Shown here in pieces: positions 1-8,655 of a stretch of 64,000 nt of DNA. Source of the stretch: DASXUG01 sp036504995 (GTDB taxonomy: Bacteria; Pseudomonadota; Gammaproteobacteria; Burkholderiales; Methylophilaceae); the NCBI GenBank assembly GCA_036504995.1, contig DASXUG010000015.1, forward strand, positions 124,001-188,000, given 5' to 3'. The notes beneath the pieces were generated by a model, which saw only the letters and a list, made by a program, of their open reading frames with translations, had not been told where the DNA came from and searched no databases. A program made the translations under genes and the position numbers. Within the stretch, counting starts at the first letter, position 1; each line of letters starts with the position of its first letter.

Positions 1-2
1 GC

Positions 3-314
3 ATCCAACGCGGTGTGGCAAACTCTGTATTGATTAAAGTAAACCAAATCGGTACCTTAACTGAGACTTTCCAAACCATCGAAATGGCAAAACGTGCGGG
101 TTATACCGCTGTGGTTTCACATCGCTCTGGTGAAACAGAAGATACGACTATTGCTGATATTTCAGTGGCTACCAATGCGTTACAAATCAAAACTGGCTCA
201 CTCTGTCGCTCTGAGCGCGTAGCTAAATACAATCAACTGCTACGTATCGAAGAAGAGTTGGGCGATGCAACTAGCTACGCTGGTCTTGACGCGTTTTACA
301 ATATCAAACGCTAA
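3..314 (+). CDS. eno: Enolase, C-terminal fragment
   Basis: Interconverts 2-phosphoglycerate and phosphoenolpyruvate in glycolysis, in the cytoplasm. Only the last ~103 residues are inside the window; the reading frame is open to the left edge. The visible part carries the typical enolase C-terminal stretch with the active-site lysine region (NSVLIKVNQIGTLTET), the SHRSGETED motif and the conserved IKTGSLCRSER segment that contributes to substrate binding. It is followed 33 bp later by ftsB, an order common in beta- and gammaproteobacteria. Identification is certain; the gene is cut by the window edge, not truncated biologically. Confidence 0.97.
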   Translation: MQRGVANSVLIKVNQIGTLTETFQTIEMAKRAGYTAVVSHRSGETEDTTIADISVATNALQIKTGSLCRSERVAKYNQLLRIEEELGDATSYAGLDAFYNIKR

Positions 315-347
315 GTCTATTGTTGAGCATATAGATTAGGTGGCATT

Positions 348-701
348 TTGAAAGCCCTCACCCTGATATTTGTCACCCTCATTGCCCTGCTACAGTACCC
401 GCTGTGGTTGGGCAAAGGTAGCTGGTTGCGGGTGTGGGATTTAAACCGCCTAATTTCTGAGCAAAAAGACAAAAATACGCAATTAAAAGCAAGAAATGAC
501 ACCGTAGATGCAGAAGTGCGCGATCTAAAGCATGGCTTTGCCGCCATCGAAGAGCGTGCACGCAGCGAGCTGGGGATGGTCAAGCAAGACGAAGTGTTTT
601 ATCAAGTGGTTGAAAATACAGTGATGGATAAGTCTGCGCCTAATCCGTCTAATAATGCAGTGCCTCAGACGCAGAATCAGGTGATTTCAGTGCCTCATTA
701 G
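348..701 (+). CDS. ftsB: Cell division protein FtsB
   Basis: Septum protein that forms the FtsQ-FtsB-FtsL complex in the inner membrane and helps activate septal peptidoglycan synthesis. The 117-residue product begins with one hydrophobic segment (about residues 2-20, LTLIFVTLIALLQYPLWLG) followed by a WLRVWDLNR stretch and a coiled coil (about 30-65), then the conserved EERARSELGMVKQDEVFYQ block typical of DivIC/FtsB. The C-terminal ~30 residues are Asn/Pro/Gln rich and look disordered. The start is a TTG with a GGTGG-like ribosome site just upstream. Lies directly after eno, the usual place for this gene. Confidence 0.93.
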   Translation: MKALTLIFVTLIALLQYPLWLGKGSWLRVWDLNRLISEQKDKNTQLKARNDTVDAEVRDLKHGFAAIEERARSELGMVKQDEVFYQVVENTVMDKSAPNPSNNAVPQTQNQVISVPH

Positions 702-757
702 TTGTGGTATTCACCCAGTTTGTCAGCAAACGTAAGGTGTGCAAGATAAAACGCTTT

Positions 758-778
758 GCGCCCTAGGTGCGGCGCTTA
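758..778 (-). terminator. Weak possible terminator of ygfZ
   Basis: Inverted repeat GCGCC (758-762) / GGCGC (771-775) touching the ygfZ stop codon. On the minus strand it is followed by AAAGCGTTTTATC, so the T-tract is poor. It is listed only because it is the sole hairpin between convergent ftsB and ygfZ. Confidence 0.25.
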
Positions 779-1855
779 CTTCTCAGGGAATATATAAGGC
801 ATCTCTTTAAAGTCTATTGCTACCCCTTGCCACTTAATCTCCCCCAGGTCTTTACTATCTAGTCTAACTTCTGCTAACACATCAAAACCACCCCTTGGAG
901 CGGCCGCTACGCGTACCAGTTGACCCGCTTCTGCACCATCAGTGCCTGTTAATACATCCCCAACTTGTGGAGCAACTGTGCTGTTAATATTGGCAATTAA
1001 AGTACGGCGTTTTACCTTGCCTAGGTAGTGTGTGCGGGCAACGATTTCTTGGCCTGTGTAGCAGCCTTTTTTAAAGTTGATACCGTTGAGTGCATCGAGG
1101 TTAATCATTTGCGGTACAAAGGCTTCTTGGGTAGCTGGCGTAACGTCGGGAATACCTACGTTGATTTCTAAATAATCCCATACTGGTTTTCCAACAGCGA
1201 CAGTAGCTTGATTGGTGAAAGCAGACCACAGCGCGGTGGCCTGTTCTAAACTGGTAAACACTTCATATCTTGGTAACTCGCCTGCCAAGCGCAGAATGAC
1301 CGCATTGCTCAGGTCGATTAAGCCGTTTGCTTGTTGCGGAAGGATAGTGAGTTGTGGATCTTGTGCAAAAAAAGCATTTAGTTTTGCCTCGACGCCCGTG
1401 CCAGCTACGCCGATGCGGATGATTTCATCTGATACGTCTTTAATCATTACCTTTGAGCGCATTACATACATTTTGAGGCGCTTGGCGATAGACTCAAGCA
1501 AGGTGCGATTAAACTGTAAATGTAAATGATCTTTGTGTGCAAATGCTTGAAATAGGGCTAGTAAGCGGCCTTTGGGAGTGCAGTATCCAGCAAATTGGCT
1601 ATTGTTCCCCGTAAGCTGCATAACATCATTGGTGACTTGACCTTGTAAGAAGGTTTTTGCGTCATCGCCCGATACTTCAAGCAAGGCTAAGTGAGATAAA
1701 TCGGTGATGATATCTTGTGTGTTACCAGCATGTGCGTTAATGGCTTGTAATTCATCAAGAGGCTTGCCAAAATGTTCGATATGCGCAAATTGTGTCGCAT
1801 TGCTTTCAATGATGTGTGCGGTTTGTGTCGTTAAAAATGCGTGCCACGGATTCAT
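776..1855 (-). CDS. ygfZ: Folate-binding tRNA-modifying/Fe-S protein YgfZ
   Basis: Folate-dependent protein of the GcvT-like superfamily that supports maturation or repair of some Fe-S enzymes, including MiaB-type tRNA modification. The 359-residue product has the family signature KGCYTGQEIVAR (about residue 264 on) with the conserved cysteine, and the N-terminal LSHLALLEVSGDDAKTFLQGQ block typical of the aminomethyltransferase fold. No signal peptide, so cytoplasmic. Transcribed away from the ygfX-like gene beyond its start; the two are partners by neighbourhood in several proteobacteria. Family assignment is firm; the exact client proteins are not visible from sequence. Confidence 0.92.
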   Translation of the reverse strand: MNPWHAFLTTQTAHIIESNATQFAHIEHFGKPLDELQAINAHAGNTQDIITDLSHLALLEVSGDDAKTFLQGQVTNDVMQLTGNNSQFAGYCTPKGRLLALFQAFAHKDHLHLQFNRTLLESIAKRLKMYVMRSKVMIKDVSDEIIRIGVAGTGVEAKLNAFFAQDPQLTILPQQANGLIDLSNAVILRLAGELPRYEVFTSLEQATALWSAFTNQATVAVGKPVWDYLEINVGIPDVTPATQEAFVPQMINLDALNGINFKKGCYTGQEIVARTHYLGKVKRRTLIANINSTVAPQVGDVLTGTDGAEAGQLVRVAAAPRGGFDVLAEVRLDSKDLGEIKWQGVAIDFKEMPYIFPEK

Positions 1856-1914
1856 GCGTGTTCCTTTTGTAAACGGTTGATGCGTTAACTTTTAGATAGA
1901 TAGGATCTATTCAC

Positions 1915-2406
1915 TTGCCAATTCAACATAAGGTAAGGCCAATTGTGCTGGATTTCAAGCCCTCGCGCCGATTAACTTTTGCGATTGAGAGTCTGTTAGT
2001 GGTTGCCTTGTTGATTGTATGCATGATGCCTATGCTTGGGTGGTTGCGTATATTCATATTAGCAGCTAGTGTGCCAATCGCCAGTTATGTCCTAGCCAGA
2101 GATGTTTGGCTTTGTATCCCGCGCTCTGTGCAGCGTTTGGAGTTGACCCAGAAGGGTGAAATTAAGCTCACACGAAAAAATGGAGAGATTGAGTTGGCGC
2201 AAATTATGCCGAGTAGTTATGTAACGAGTAGTTTAACCATATTACACTTAAAGCCGCATACTAGCCGCTGGCAAACCTATTTGCTCATTTTGCCTGATAG
2301 TGTGTCAGAGGCGAGCTTTAGACAGCTACGAGTTTGGCTATTATGGGGTTTGAGTTTTCATCTAAAACCGATTGAGGAAAATCAAGGTTTAGTTGAGGGA
2401 ACTTGA
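1915..2406 (+). CDS. YgfX (CptA)-like inner-membrane protein
   Basis: A 163-residue protein with two closely spaced membrane segments (about residues 22-42 and 44-62), a short basic N-terminus and a soluble C-terminal half ending in WLLWGL. This architecture and the LxP-SRRL-like N-terminus match the YgfX/CptA family, proposed in E. coli to influence cell-division and cytoskeletal proteins. The location, divergent from ygfZ with 59 bp between, supports the call. The start is TTG with no strong ribosome site. Its last 25 bp overlap the convergent mxaL-type gene. The family is moderately sure; whether it acts as a toxin here is unknown. Confidence 0.6.
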   Translation: MPIQHKVRPIVLDFKPSRRLTFAIESLLVVALLIVCMMPMLGWLRIFILAASVPIASYVLARDVWLCIPRSVQRLELTQKGEIKLTRKNGEIELAQIMPSSYVTSSLTILHLKPHTSRWQTYLLILPDSVSEASFRQLRVWLLWGLSFHLKPIEENQGLVEGT

Positions 2407-3383
2407 GTTTTTCTGTTTCTCAATCCAGCCAAATATTGGCTCAATTTCTTCATCGGGTGTTTAGGTAAATAGGCCGCAATTACCAATAGTCCTGCAATAC
2501 TCGCCAACAGCCAGTTGATGGAGTAGGGCGCGGTATCACGCCTTGCGGGTTTTTGTGCTTTCATGGCGTATAGTACTTTTTGCAGGCTATCTCCACGTAC
2601 ATAATCCGCGCTAATCTGTTTTGCAATGTCTATCATATAGTCTTCATTCAGCCTTGAGATAAATCTATCTCCCTCGCCACTGGCGACGTTGTTATCACGC
2701 ACACCCAAGTTAGCTTCCGAAATTTGTGCGATACCAGGTTGCATAGCAAAGCTGTCATTAGACCAATAGCCAATCACCTGATTTTTATCATCGAGTTTGG
2801 GGATGGGCGCGCCTTTATCGCTACCGATGCCAACGAATAGCCAGCCGCCAGCACCTTGAAAGTTGGTTAGCTCTTTGGTATTAAACGCGTGTAATTTGGG
2901 GGCTTCTTCGCCATCGCTAAAGTAAACCACCTGAGCAGGTTCGGGGAAAGCACGCAGTACACGTGCCATATTAAATAGGCTTTCACGCACACGGCTATTG
3001 CCAGACCAGGCGGTGCGCCAATCTAGATGGTCTATGGTGTCATTAATCACAGAAAAGTTTGCACATACCTCTACAGGCGTATACAAAGCTGCGATGCTGA
3101 CGCCTGCAAATAAGCCGATACTGACGCGCGTACCGCAGGGCATAGATGAAACCATCTCATGCAGCATGTGTTGGGTGTAAGCGATACGGCTGGCAGGTTT
3201 GCCCTGTATCGTGGTGTCTACCACATTCATACTTTGTGAAATATCTACCACGAGTAAATAGCTATAAATATTGCGCTTTAAAGGGATAGTTGGCTGAAAA
3301 TACGCGATTAGCAATAATAAAAATGCAGCGCCTAACAGGCTAGCATCGCGACGGTGGCGTAGGTATTGAATAACTCTTTGCAT
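2382..3383 (-). CDS. mxaL: MxaL-type von Willebrand factor A protein
   Basis: Last gene of the mxaRSACKL-type cluster, whose products are needed for maturation (calcium insertion) of methanol dehydrogenase. The 333-residue product has a basic N-terminus, a membrane segment (about 15-30), a vWA domain with the metal-site motif DISQS (Asp47, Ser49, Ser51), and a C-terminal membrane segment (about 290-310) followed by a Lys/Arg-rich tail, so the vWA domain faces the periplasm. It starts 17 bp after mxaK. The mxa name rests mainly on the six-gene order; as an isolated protein it would only be called a vWA/BatA-like protein. Its 3' end overlaps the convergent ygfX-like gene. Confidence 0.78.
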   Translation of the reverse strand: MQRVIQYLRHRRDASLLGAAFLLLLIAYFQPTIPLKRNIYSYLLVVDISQSMNVVDTTIQGKPASRIAYTQHMLHEMVSSMPCGTRVSIGLFAGVSIAALYTPVEVCANFSVINDTIDHLDWRTAWSGNSRVRESLFNMARVLRAFPEPAQVVYFSDGEEAPKLHAFNTKELTNFQGAGGWLFVGIGSDKGAPIPKLDDKNQVIGYWSNDSFAMQPGIAQISEANLGVRDNNVASGEGDRFISRLNEDYMIDIAKQISADYVRGDSLQKVLYAMKAQKPARRDTAPYSINWLLASIAGLLVIAAYLPKHPMKKLSQYLAGLRNRKTQVPSTKP

Positions 3384-3400
3384 GATTTTTGGCTATCTGG

Positions 3401-3997
3401 TTAAGGCAGGCCAACAGGGATATTGCCCATAATTAGGCCTGGGGTATCGGATTCACCCACCCCTGGGGTAGCGTCACCGCGTACGATGGTAAGAATGCGG
3501 TCTAAGTTGTGACGAACGTCCCAATGATTATTGTCTAAACGAAGAGATTGCAAATAAGAAGTCTTCGCCTGCGTAAATAAATACTCAGTTTCATTGCGTA
3601 CCGTACCATTGGTGCCGTTGATGGCGATGCCGCGTAGAAAAAAGATATTGCCGACGTTGTAAAGAATTGCGGCTTTTTGCGGAGCTGTCGCGTTTTCTGC
3701 TAAATGGGTAAACAGCAAAGTAGATTCTTTATAGCGCTCATTCTTAGCTAGCCAATAAGCGGTGGCAAATCTAGCCTCAAAACTCTGGGTATCCGTTTTA
3801 GGTGGTTTGCCGTGACTAATGGCCGTATTAAACGCCTTAATTTGATGGATGCGGTTCATTTCGTAACTAATATTGACCGCACTAACGATAGCGACAATCG
3901 CCAATAGCCAAGTGAGTTTGGTGGTGGTGAAAAACTGCCTAACGAGCCTTAAGCCTTGGCATAACTGCTGCCATAAGGGGGATGTGGTGGTGTTCAT
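3401..3997 (-). CDS. mxaK: MxaK-type membrane protein
   Basis: A 198-residue protein with one membrane segment (about residues 28-47) and a periplasmic part resembling short TPR-like helices (AYWLAKNERYKESTLLFTHL, then AILYNVGNIFFLRG, then SYLQSLRLDNNHWDVRHNLD). MxaK is the least conserved member of the mxaRSACKL set and its molecular role is not established; it is needed for active methanol dehydrogenase in other methylotrophs. The start codon overlaps the mxaC stop in an ATGA arrangement, implying translational coupling. The call rests on size, topology and position between the two vWA genes. Confidence 0.72.
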   Translation of the reverse strand: MNTTTSPLWQQLCQGLRLVRQFFTTTKLTWLLAIVAIVSAVNISYEMNRIHQIKAFNTAISHGKPPKTDTQSFEARFATAYWLAKNERYKESTLLFTHLAENATAPQKAAILYNVGNIFFLRGIAINGTNGTVRNETEYLFTQAKTSYLQSLRLDNNHWDVRHNLDRILTIVRGDATPGVGESDTPGLIMGNIPVGLP

Positions 3998-4965
3998 GTT
4001 TTAACCTCTATATATTTCACCGCTAACAGCATGCCTACCATGATGGCGGCCATTAAAAAACATAAGGATGTAAAGTCTTTGCCTGGAATCTTTTCAAAGT
4101 AGCGGATAGGCTTACGCTCTTTTTGGTTAATGTCGGCAATCGCTGCAGCGAGTGATTTTGGATCCTCAGCCTCGTAGGCTTTAAATGGCGTGATCAATGT
4201 CTTAAAGTAATCGTTCAACTCAATTTCGGCGGGTAGTGCAGCATTTTCTGGGCGTACGTAATTAGTATCAAAAATACTTAGTCCACCTGGCTGACGTAGC
4301 ACAATCCAGTACAAACTTACATGTAGACGATTTAGCCAATCGCGTAATTTTTGTTGGGTGTTAGCATCCATGCGGCCTGCGCCATCTGATAGCAAAATCA
4401 AGGCGCGCGAGCCAGAATCCGGCACGTTATCAAATAAACCTGCGCCCATGGTCAGGCCGCTACCAATATTGGTTTGAAATAGCGCTCCACCGTTAGTGGC
4501 CTGTATGGCTGCCAAAACAGCCTCACGGCTGTCAGTGAGTGGTAATACATACATGGCAGAGTTACTAAAGGTGACCATGCCTATCATGTCGTTTTTGCGA
4601 GATTTTACAAACTCCAGCATCAAACGGCTGGCCGCGACTGATTTAGTCTCGCCTACGCGTCCATTATTACTGCCAGAAAAGGGATCGTCCATACTAGCGC
4701 TTCTATCCAGTACCAAAGCGATTTGTGCCCCTATGCCGATACGTTCAATCTTTTGTTGCAAGCTGTGTGGGCCCGCTAAACCTAAAATGATAAACACCAA
4801 GGCTAGTAGCGCTAAAGTTTTGAGCAATAAGCCGATCAGGTTCGATAGCGGATCGTGCGGCAACATCGTTACCCAGGAGTATTGTCGGCTATGCGTGCGA
4901 TTAAGCAGAAACGGAATAGCTGCAAGCGGCAACAGCCACAGTAGCCATGGATTCATAAAGATCAT
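3994..4965 (-). CDS. mxaC: MxaC-type vWA membrane protein
   Basis: A 323-residue BatA/MxaC-like protein. N-terminal membrane segment (MNPWLLWLLPLAAIPFLL), a second at about 42-62, a vWA domain with an intact metal site DRSAS (Asp87, Ser89, Ser91) plus the downstream ILLSDGAG motif, and a C-terminal membrane anchor (about 300-318). I start it at the ATG at 4965, which overlaps the mxaA stop as ATGA; an upstream in-frame start at 5010 would lie inside mxaA and adds a non-conserved basic stretch. It works with MxaA, MxaK and MxaL in assembling calcium-containing methanol dehydrogenase, by analogy with known clusters. Confidence 0.82.
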   Translation of the reverse strand: MIFMNPWLLWLLPLAAIPFLLNRTHSRQYSWVTMLPHDPLSNLIGLLLKTLALLALVFIILGLAGPHSLQQKIERIGIGAQIALVLDRSASMDDPFSGSNNGRVGETKSVAASRLMLEFVKSRKNDMIGMVTFSNSAMYVLPLTDSREAVLAAIQATNGGALFQTNIGSGLTMGAGLFDNVPDSGSRALILLSDGAGRMDANTQQKLRDWLNRLHVSLYWIVLRQPGGLSIFDTNYVRPENAALPAEIELNDYFKTLITPFKAYEAEDPKSLAAAIADINQKERKPIRYFEKIPGKDFTSLCFLMAAIMVGMLLAVKYIEVKT

Positions 4966-5963
4966 TTTGCTGCCTTGCTTTTTGTTTCTGGGCGTAAGCC
5001 GCGCTCGCAATCACGACATTGCTTGCAAAACTGCTTTAGCCACGCGATAGGGTCATTACCTGCTTGGTGCTGGGTTTGCGTATCAAAAAACACGTTCTGT
5101 GATAAACCAAAAAAACGCTCAATTTCAGCCTGCACAGGCTTAAAGCTCGGGTTGTTGGCTATAAAGATTGCTATATTGTCACTAAATAAGCTATTGCCAG
5201 CTGTCGTGTTGAGGGCTGCATGCACCTTGCTGACCCCTTGTTTTATGCCTTCTGGGGTATTTTTTATTTTACCTAGTTGACGATAAGTGCGTGCAAATGG
5301 TCTACCCATGAGCGGCAACCAAGCACGTTTGCCCAAAATATATAACAAGCCCAATAAGCTTAAGCTCAGTGTAATTAGTGCAATATTTAAGCGTTTTTGT
5401 TCAGGCTTAGCGTTTAACAAAAAAGGTGTGCGAAATGGACTCATGTCATCTTTTAACTCGACTGAGCCATACACCGCAATTGGCGATACGCGGAACATCC
5501 ACTCGGGGATACGGTATTGTTTAATCTCACCCTTTTTGTCGTTGGTAAAGCGTAAAGTTTCAGCGGGTAAAAATACAAATTTAGCCACAGTATTATTGGT
5601 AAATACTTGGTGTGCCAGCTTGATGGTGTAGGTTGTTGATGTATCGTTGTCTACTTCACTATGTTCAATTCTACGCAGCTCTATGCCTGTCACTTGGCCT
5701 TTGTAACGACGTTCATAGCCCACAATTGGCAAAGAGGTGGGGATAAGTTTATAGGGCTTTTTAACATCTAAAATAATTGTGCGCTCAACAATGTCGCCCA
5801 CTGTGTAGGCTACATCACGGGTAGGGGTGAGGGTAATTAAACTCACCGCACCTTCAGGCATGCTAGCTACAGGTTCGTCATTGGCAAAAATAGGCTGATT
5901 AGCCAAACACAGGCATAACCAAATTAGCGGTAAAAGAAATTTTAAACATAGACGCATATTCAT
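4962..5963 (-). CDS. mxaA: MxaA-type periplasmic/membrane protein
   Basis: A 333-residue protein with a clear signal peptide (cut probably after PIFA, about residue 27), a beta-rich periplasmic region (to about 190), one membrane segment (about 193-212) and a C-terminal cytoplasmic part with a cysteine cluster (CKQCRDCERG). MxaA is required for calcium incorporation into methanol dehydrogenase in methylotrophs. The gene is 2 bp from mxaS and overlaps mxaC by 4 bp. Assignment depends on topology plus position between the DUF58-type and vWA genes. The C-terminal Cys-x2-Cys-x2-Cys cluster is notable and could bind metal, which is inference. Confidence 0.75.
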   Translation of the reverse strand: MNMRLCLKFLLPLIWLCLCLANQPIFANDEPVASMPEGAVSLITLTPTRDVAYTVGDIVERTIILDVKKPYKLIPTSLPIVGYERRYKGQVTGIELRRIEHSEVDNDTSTTYTIKLAHQVFTNNTVAKFVFLPAETLRFTNDKKGEIKQYRIPEWMFRVSPIAVYGSVELKDDMSPFRTPFLLNAKPEQKRLNIALITLSLSLLGLLYILGKRAWLPLMGRPFARTYRQLGKIKNTPEGIKQGVSKVHAALNTTAGNSLFSDNIAIFIANNPSFKPVQAEIERFFGLSQNVFFDTQTQHQAGNDPIAWLKQFCKQCRDCERGLRPETKSKAAK

Positions 5964-5965
5964 AC

Positions 5966-6826
5966 TTAGGCAGCCACAAATTGATGAAAATATTCGGTTA
6001 ATGCGTTGGCGTCAAACCCGCCCTCTACAAAGAAAGGTGGCATGTCGTATTGCATAAATAAAGCCTGAATTGCCGCACGGCGGTCTTCAAAGTTTTTGAT
6101 AATTTGATCACGTAAATTTTTACGCAAAAACAAGGTGCGCTGTGCGCCAGATTCGCAGTCAGTTACACTGGCAATGCCAAACTCTGGGAGGCTTTTGTAC
6201 TCAGCAGCATCCCACAATACAACGGGCACAATGTGGTGGCGCAGTAGTAATGACAAAGCGCTTTCCAACTCAGGCAAGGGCATGTGAAAGTCGGAAATCA
6301 AAAATACCAGGGCGCGCTCGCGTGGTAAATAACGATTGACCTCCATTAAGCCTTGTCCACCAACGGGCTGGGGATGGTAGTCTTTGAGTTTTTCAATAAG
6401 TTCTAGCGCATAATGCGGCTTGAACGATTGCATTGAAATCCAATCTTCGCGCACCGTTTCATCAAAGCCAATCAAACCAAATGGATCTTGATTATGGGTG
6501 GCTGATTGCGCGATGGATGCTGCTATTTGTGCTGCCGTAGTGATTTTTCGTTGTTGATGTCCAAAATTCATTGAGCCCGATAAATCGGTAATCGCATAGA
6601 CAGGGGTTGCGCTTTTTTGATTAAAAATACGCACGTACACTTGTTCCATCGGGTCACGTATGGTTTGGCGTATGTCAATGCGGCGCGGGTCAGGATATGA
6701 CAGTAGCGTGGTATGCCCACGAAACTCCATCCCCATTCCACGCTGGGTACTGGCATGTCGGCCACCGTGGCGTCCGCGTGAGCGCCAGCCGATGTGGTAG
6801 CTAAATTCTGGAATATCAGAAATCAT
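5966..6826 (-). CDS. mxaS: MxaS-type DUF58 protein
   Basis: A 286-residue soluble DUF58 protein with a vWA-like fold: YAITDLSGSMNFG gives an intact metal site (Asp81, Ser83, Ser85), and FLISDFHMP is the second conserved strand. The N-terminal Arg/Gly-rich stretch (RSRGRHGGRH) and the YPDPRRIDIRQT block fit MxaS. DUF58 proteins act with a MoxR-type AAA+ ATPase; here the ATPase gene is immediately upstream (34 bp). The pair probably forms the cytoplasmic half of a chaperone module working on methanol dehydrogenase maturation. Confidence 0.85.
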   Translation of the reverse strand: MISDIPEFSYHIGWRSRGRHGGRHASTQRGMGMEFRGHTTLLSYPDPRRIDIRQTIRDPMEQVYVRIFNQKSATPVYAITDLSGSMNFGHQQRKITTAAQIAASIAQSATHNQDPFGLIGFDETVREDWISMQSFKPHYALELIEKLKDYHPQPVGGQGLMEVNRYLPRERALVFLISDFHMPLPELESALSLLLRHHIVPVVLWDAAEYKSLPEFGIASVTDCESGAQRTLFLRKNLRDQIIKNFEDRRAAIQALFMQYDMPPFFVEGGFDANALTEYFHQFVAA

Positions 6827-6860
6827 ATTTGAGATTATGAACTAAGGTTTGTACGCTAAA

Positions 6861-7877
6861 TTAAGGCGCAGAAATCGCATTAACAATGCCTGATAGCAAC
6901 TCACGCGCAATTTCGGTACGGCGCATCTCATATACAGGGCTAAACACCAAGCGATGAGCGATGGTTTCTTGAAATACTGCGTGTATGTCTTCAGGAATAA
7001 CAGCTTCACGATTGCTCAGCCATGCATTTACGCGTGCCGCGCGCAGCATCATCGCCATGCCGCGTGGGCTAGCCCCTGCTAATACTAGGCGGTTCATTTC
7101 AACGCCACTCACCTTGACACCAAAGCTGGTCGGTGACTTAGTTGCACGCCACAAGTTAAGTGCGTATTGGCGCAGCGTTGGACTGGCTTGTACAGAATTT
7201 TGTAATGTGTTTGAGAAATTATTTAATTGGTCAAACTGCAACACATTTTCTGGCAAGGTTTCAATCAGTGCATCGACGTTATGGAATTTGGTATCAAATA
7301 CTAATGATTCCATAATGGCTGCATCGTCAGGCACGACAATCGGAATTTCCATCATAAAACGGTCACGTGCAGCGGATGGAATTTCAAATGTCTCTTCTTT
7401 TTCCACCTGATTGCGGTCTGCGAACACTAGCATATGCGGAAAGTAATGTTCTTTATTGAACGCTGTTAGGGTGCGTTCTGCCATGACACGTAGCAATAAT
7501 GAGTGTACCTGTGGTCGCGCTCGGTTAATTTCGTTAAAGAAAAATACTGATAAATTCTCGCCAGACATGAGCAGTGGGCCAGGGCTTACATGGGGTTTGC
7601 CATCTTCACCCAAGTAGGTGTGATACACCAAATCATTCGGCATTAAGTCAATGGTGCCCTCAATACGTTGGTAACCACCCCCAATACAACGCGTAAAAGC
7701 CCGAAGTAGCGTGGTTTTACCGACACCAACGTCACCTTCAAGTAGCACATGACCACGTGAGAAAATCGCAGTGGTGATGGCACGAATCGGCGATTGTTGT
7801 CCCACGACTACCTTGTTGATTTCTGTTTCTAGGGTTTGTGCATGCACGCGCCAATCGGCTAAAAGACGGTCACTCAT
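6861..7877 (-). CDS. mxaR: MoxR-family AAA+ ATPase (MxaR)
   Basis: First gene of the mxa-type cluster. A 338-residue MoxR ATPase: Walker A GDVGVGKT (residues 48-55), Walker B region VFFFNEINRA, sensor segment and a C-terminal lid domain with SGVEMNRLVLAGASPRGM, which is diagnostic of MoxR proteins. MoxR ATPases act as chaperones for metal-cofactor or complex assembly together with vWA proteins, of which this operon encodes three (mxaS, mxaC, mxaL). No structural methanol dehydrogenase genes are adjacent; upstream lies the divergent fabA promoter region. Confidence 0.88.
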   Translation of the reverse strand: MSDRLLADWRVHAQTLETEINKVVVGQQSPIRAITTAIFSRGHVLLEGDVGVGKTTLLRAFTRCIGGGYQRIEGTIDLMPNDLVYHTYLGEDGKPHVSPGPLLMSGENLSVFFFNEINRARPQVHSLLLRVMAERTLTAFNKEHYFPHMLVFADRNQVEKEETFEIPSAARDRFMMEIPIVVPDDAAIMESLVFDTKFHNVDALIETLPENVLQFDQLNNFSNTLQNSVQASPTLRQYALNLWRATKSPTSFGVKVSGVEMNRLVLAGASPRGMAMMLRAARVNAWLSNREAVIPEDIHAVFQETIAHRLVFSPVYEMRRTEIARELLSGIVNAISAP

Positions 7878-8039
7878 TGACTTTCCTGACGTTAAAGTGT
7901 TAAAGATTTACAATTTATTTACATTTCTTGTGAGATATTAACTGTATTTTTGCTGGGTGTAAACAGATCTGTATACCCCTTGCTTGTTTTCTATCAATTT
8001 TATTGAAAAAAAGAATAATACTTCCGTTAATTGCTATTT

Positions 8040-8073
8040 CCAGCGAAAATAGCGTTTGATTCAATTTCGCTGG
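8040..8073. promoter_or_regulatory. Inverted repeat in the fabA leader
   Basis: Perfect 9-bp inverted repeat CCAGCGAAA (8040-8048) and TTTCGCTGG (8065-8073) with a 16-bp centre, ending 9 bp before the chosen fabA ATG. It could be an operator for a fatty-acid regulator, or an mRNA hairpin masking the weak ribosome site. Structure is seen; function is inference. Confidence 0.45.
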
Positions 8074-8082
8074 TTTATAAGA

Positions 8083-8598
8083 ATGCAAAAACAAAATAGT
8101 TTTACCTATGAAGAGTTGCTTACCTGTGGTCGTGGGGAGATGTTTGGCGAGGGGAATGCACAGTTGCCATTACCTCCTATGTTGATGTTTGATCGTATTG
8201 TTTCTATCACTGAAGATGGTGGAAAATACGGTAATGGACAAATTGTTGCTGAGTTAGATGTTAAGCCGGATATGTGGTTTTTTGGCTGTCACTTTACTGG
8301 CGACCCTGTCATGCCAGGTTGCCTAGGCTTAGATGCGATGTGGCAATTAGTCGGTTTCTTTTTAGGCTGGATGGGTGGTCCTGGCCGTGGTCGCGCACTA
8401 GGAGCGGGCGAAGTTAAATTCAGCGGTCAAGTATTGCCAACAGGTAAGTTGGTCACGTATCGTATTGATTTGAAACGCGTTATGATGCGTAAGCTGGTAA
8501 TGGGTATTGCCGATGCGACGATGGAGTTGGATGGCCGCGAAATCTATGCGGCAAAAGATTTGCGCGTTGGCTTGTTTACCAGAACAGATAATTTCTAG
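8083..8598 (+). CDS. fabA: 3-hydroxydecanoyl-ACP dehydratase/isomerase FabA
   Basis: Dehydrates 3-hydroxyacyl-ACP and isomerises trans-2- to cis-3-decenoyl-ACP, the branch point to unsaturated fatty acids. The 171-residue product has the catalytic pair in FGCHFTGDPVMPGCLGLDAMWQ (His70 and Asp84), matching the E. coli enzyme in length and spacing. I start at the ATG at 8083 because FabA proteins begin just before the TYEELL block; the in-frame TTG at 8056 would add a non-conserved 9 residues and include part of the inverted repeat. fabB follows after 57 bp, the usual partner. Confidence 0.96.
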   Translation: MQKQNSFTYEELLTCGRGEMFGEGNAQLPLPPMLMFDRIVSITEDGGKYGNGQIVAELDVKPDMWFFGCHFTGDPVMPGCLGLDAMWQLVGFFLGWMGGPGRGRALGAGEVKFSGQVLPTGKLVTYRIDLKRVMMRKLVMGIADATMELDGREIYAAKDLRVGLFTRTDNF

Positions 8599-8655
8599 GT
8601 GGTAGTTGGTTTTAAGTAATTAGTTGTAAATGTTTATTTTGATGAGGAGAGCACG

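Noticed and set aside
8056..8082. Longer FabA starting at TTG 8056
   Set aside because: The added residues are not conserved, the codon lies inside an inverted repeat, and the ATG at 8083 gives the standard length and active-site numbering.
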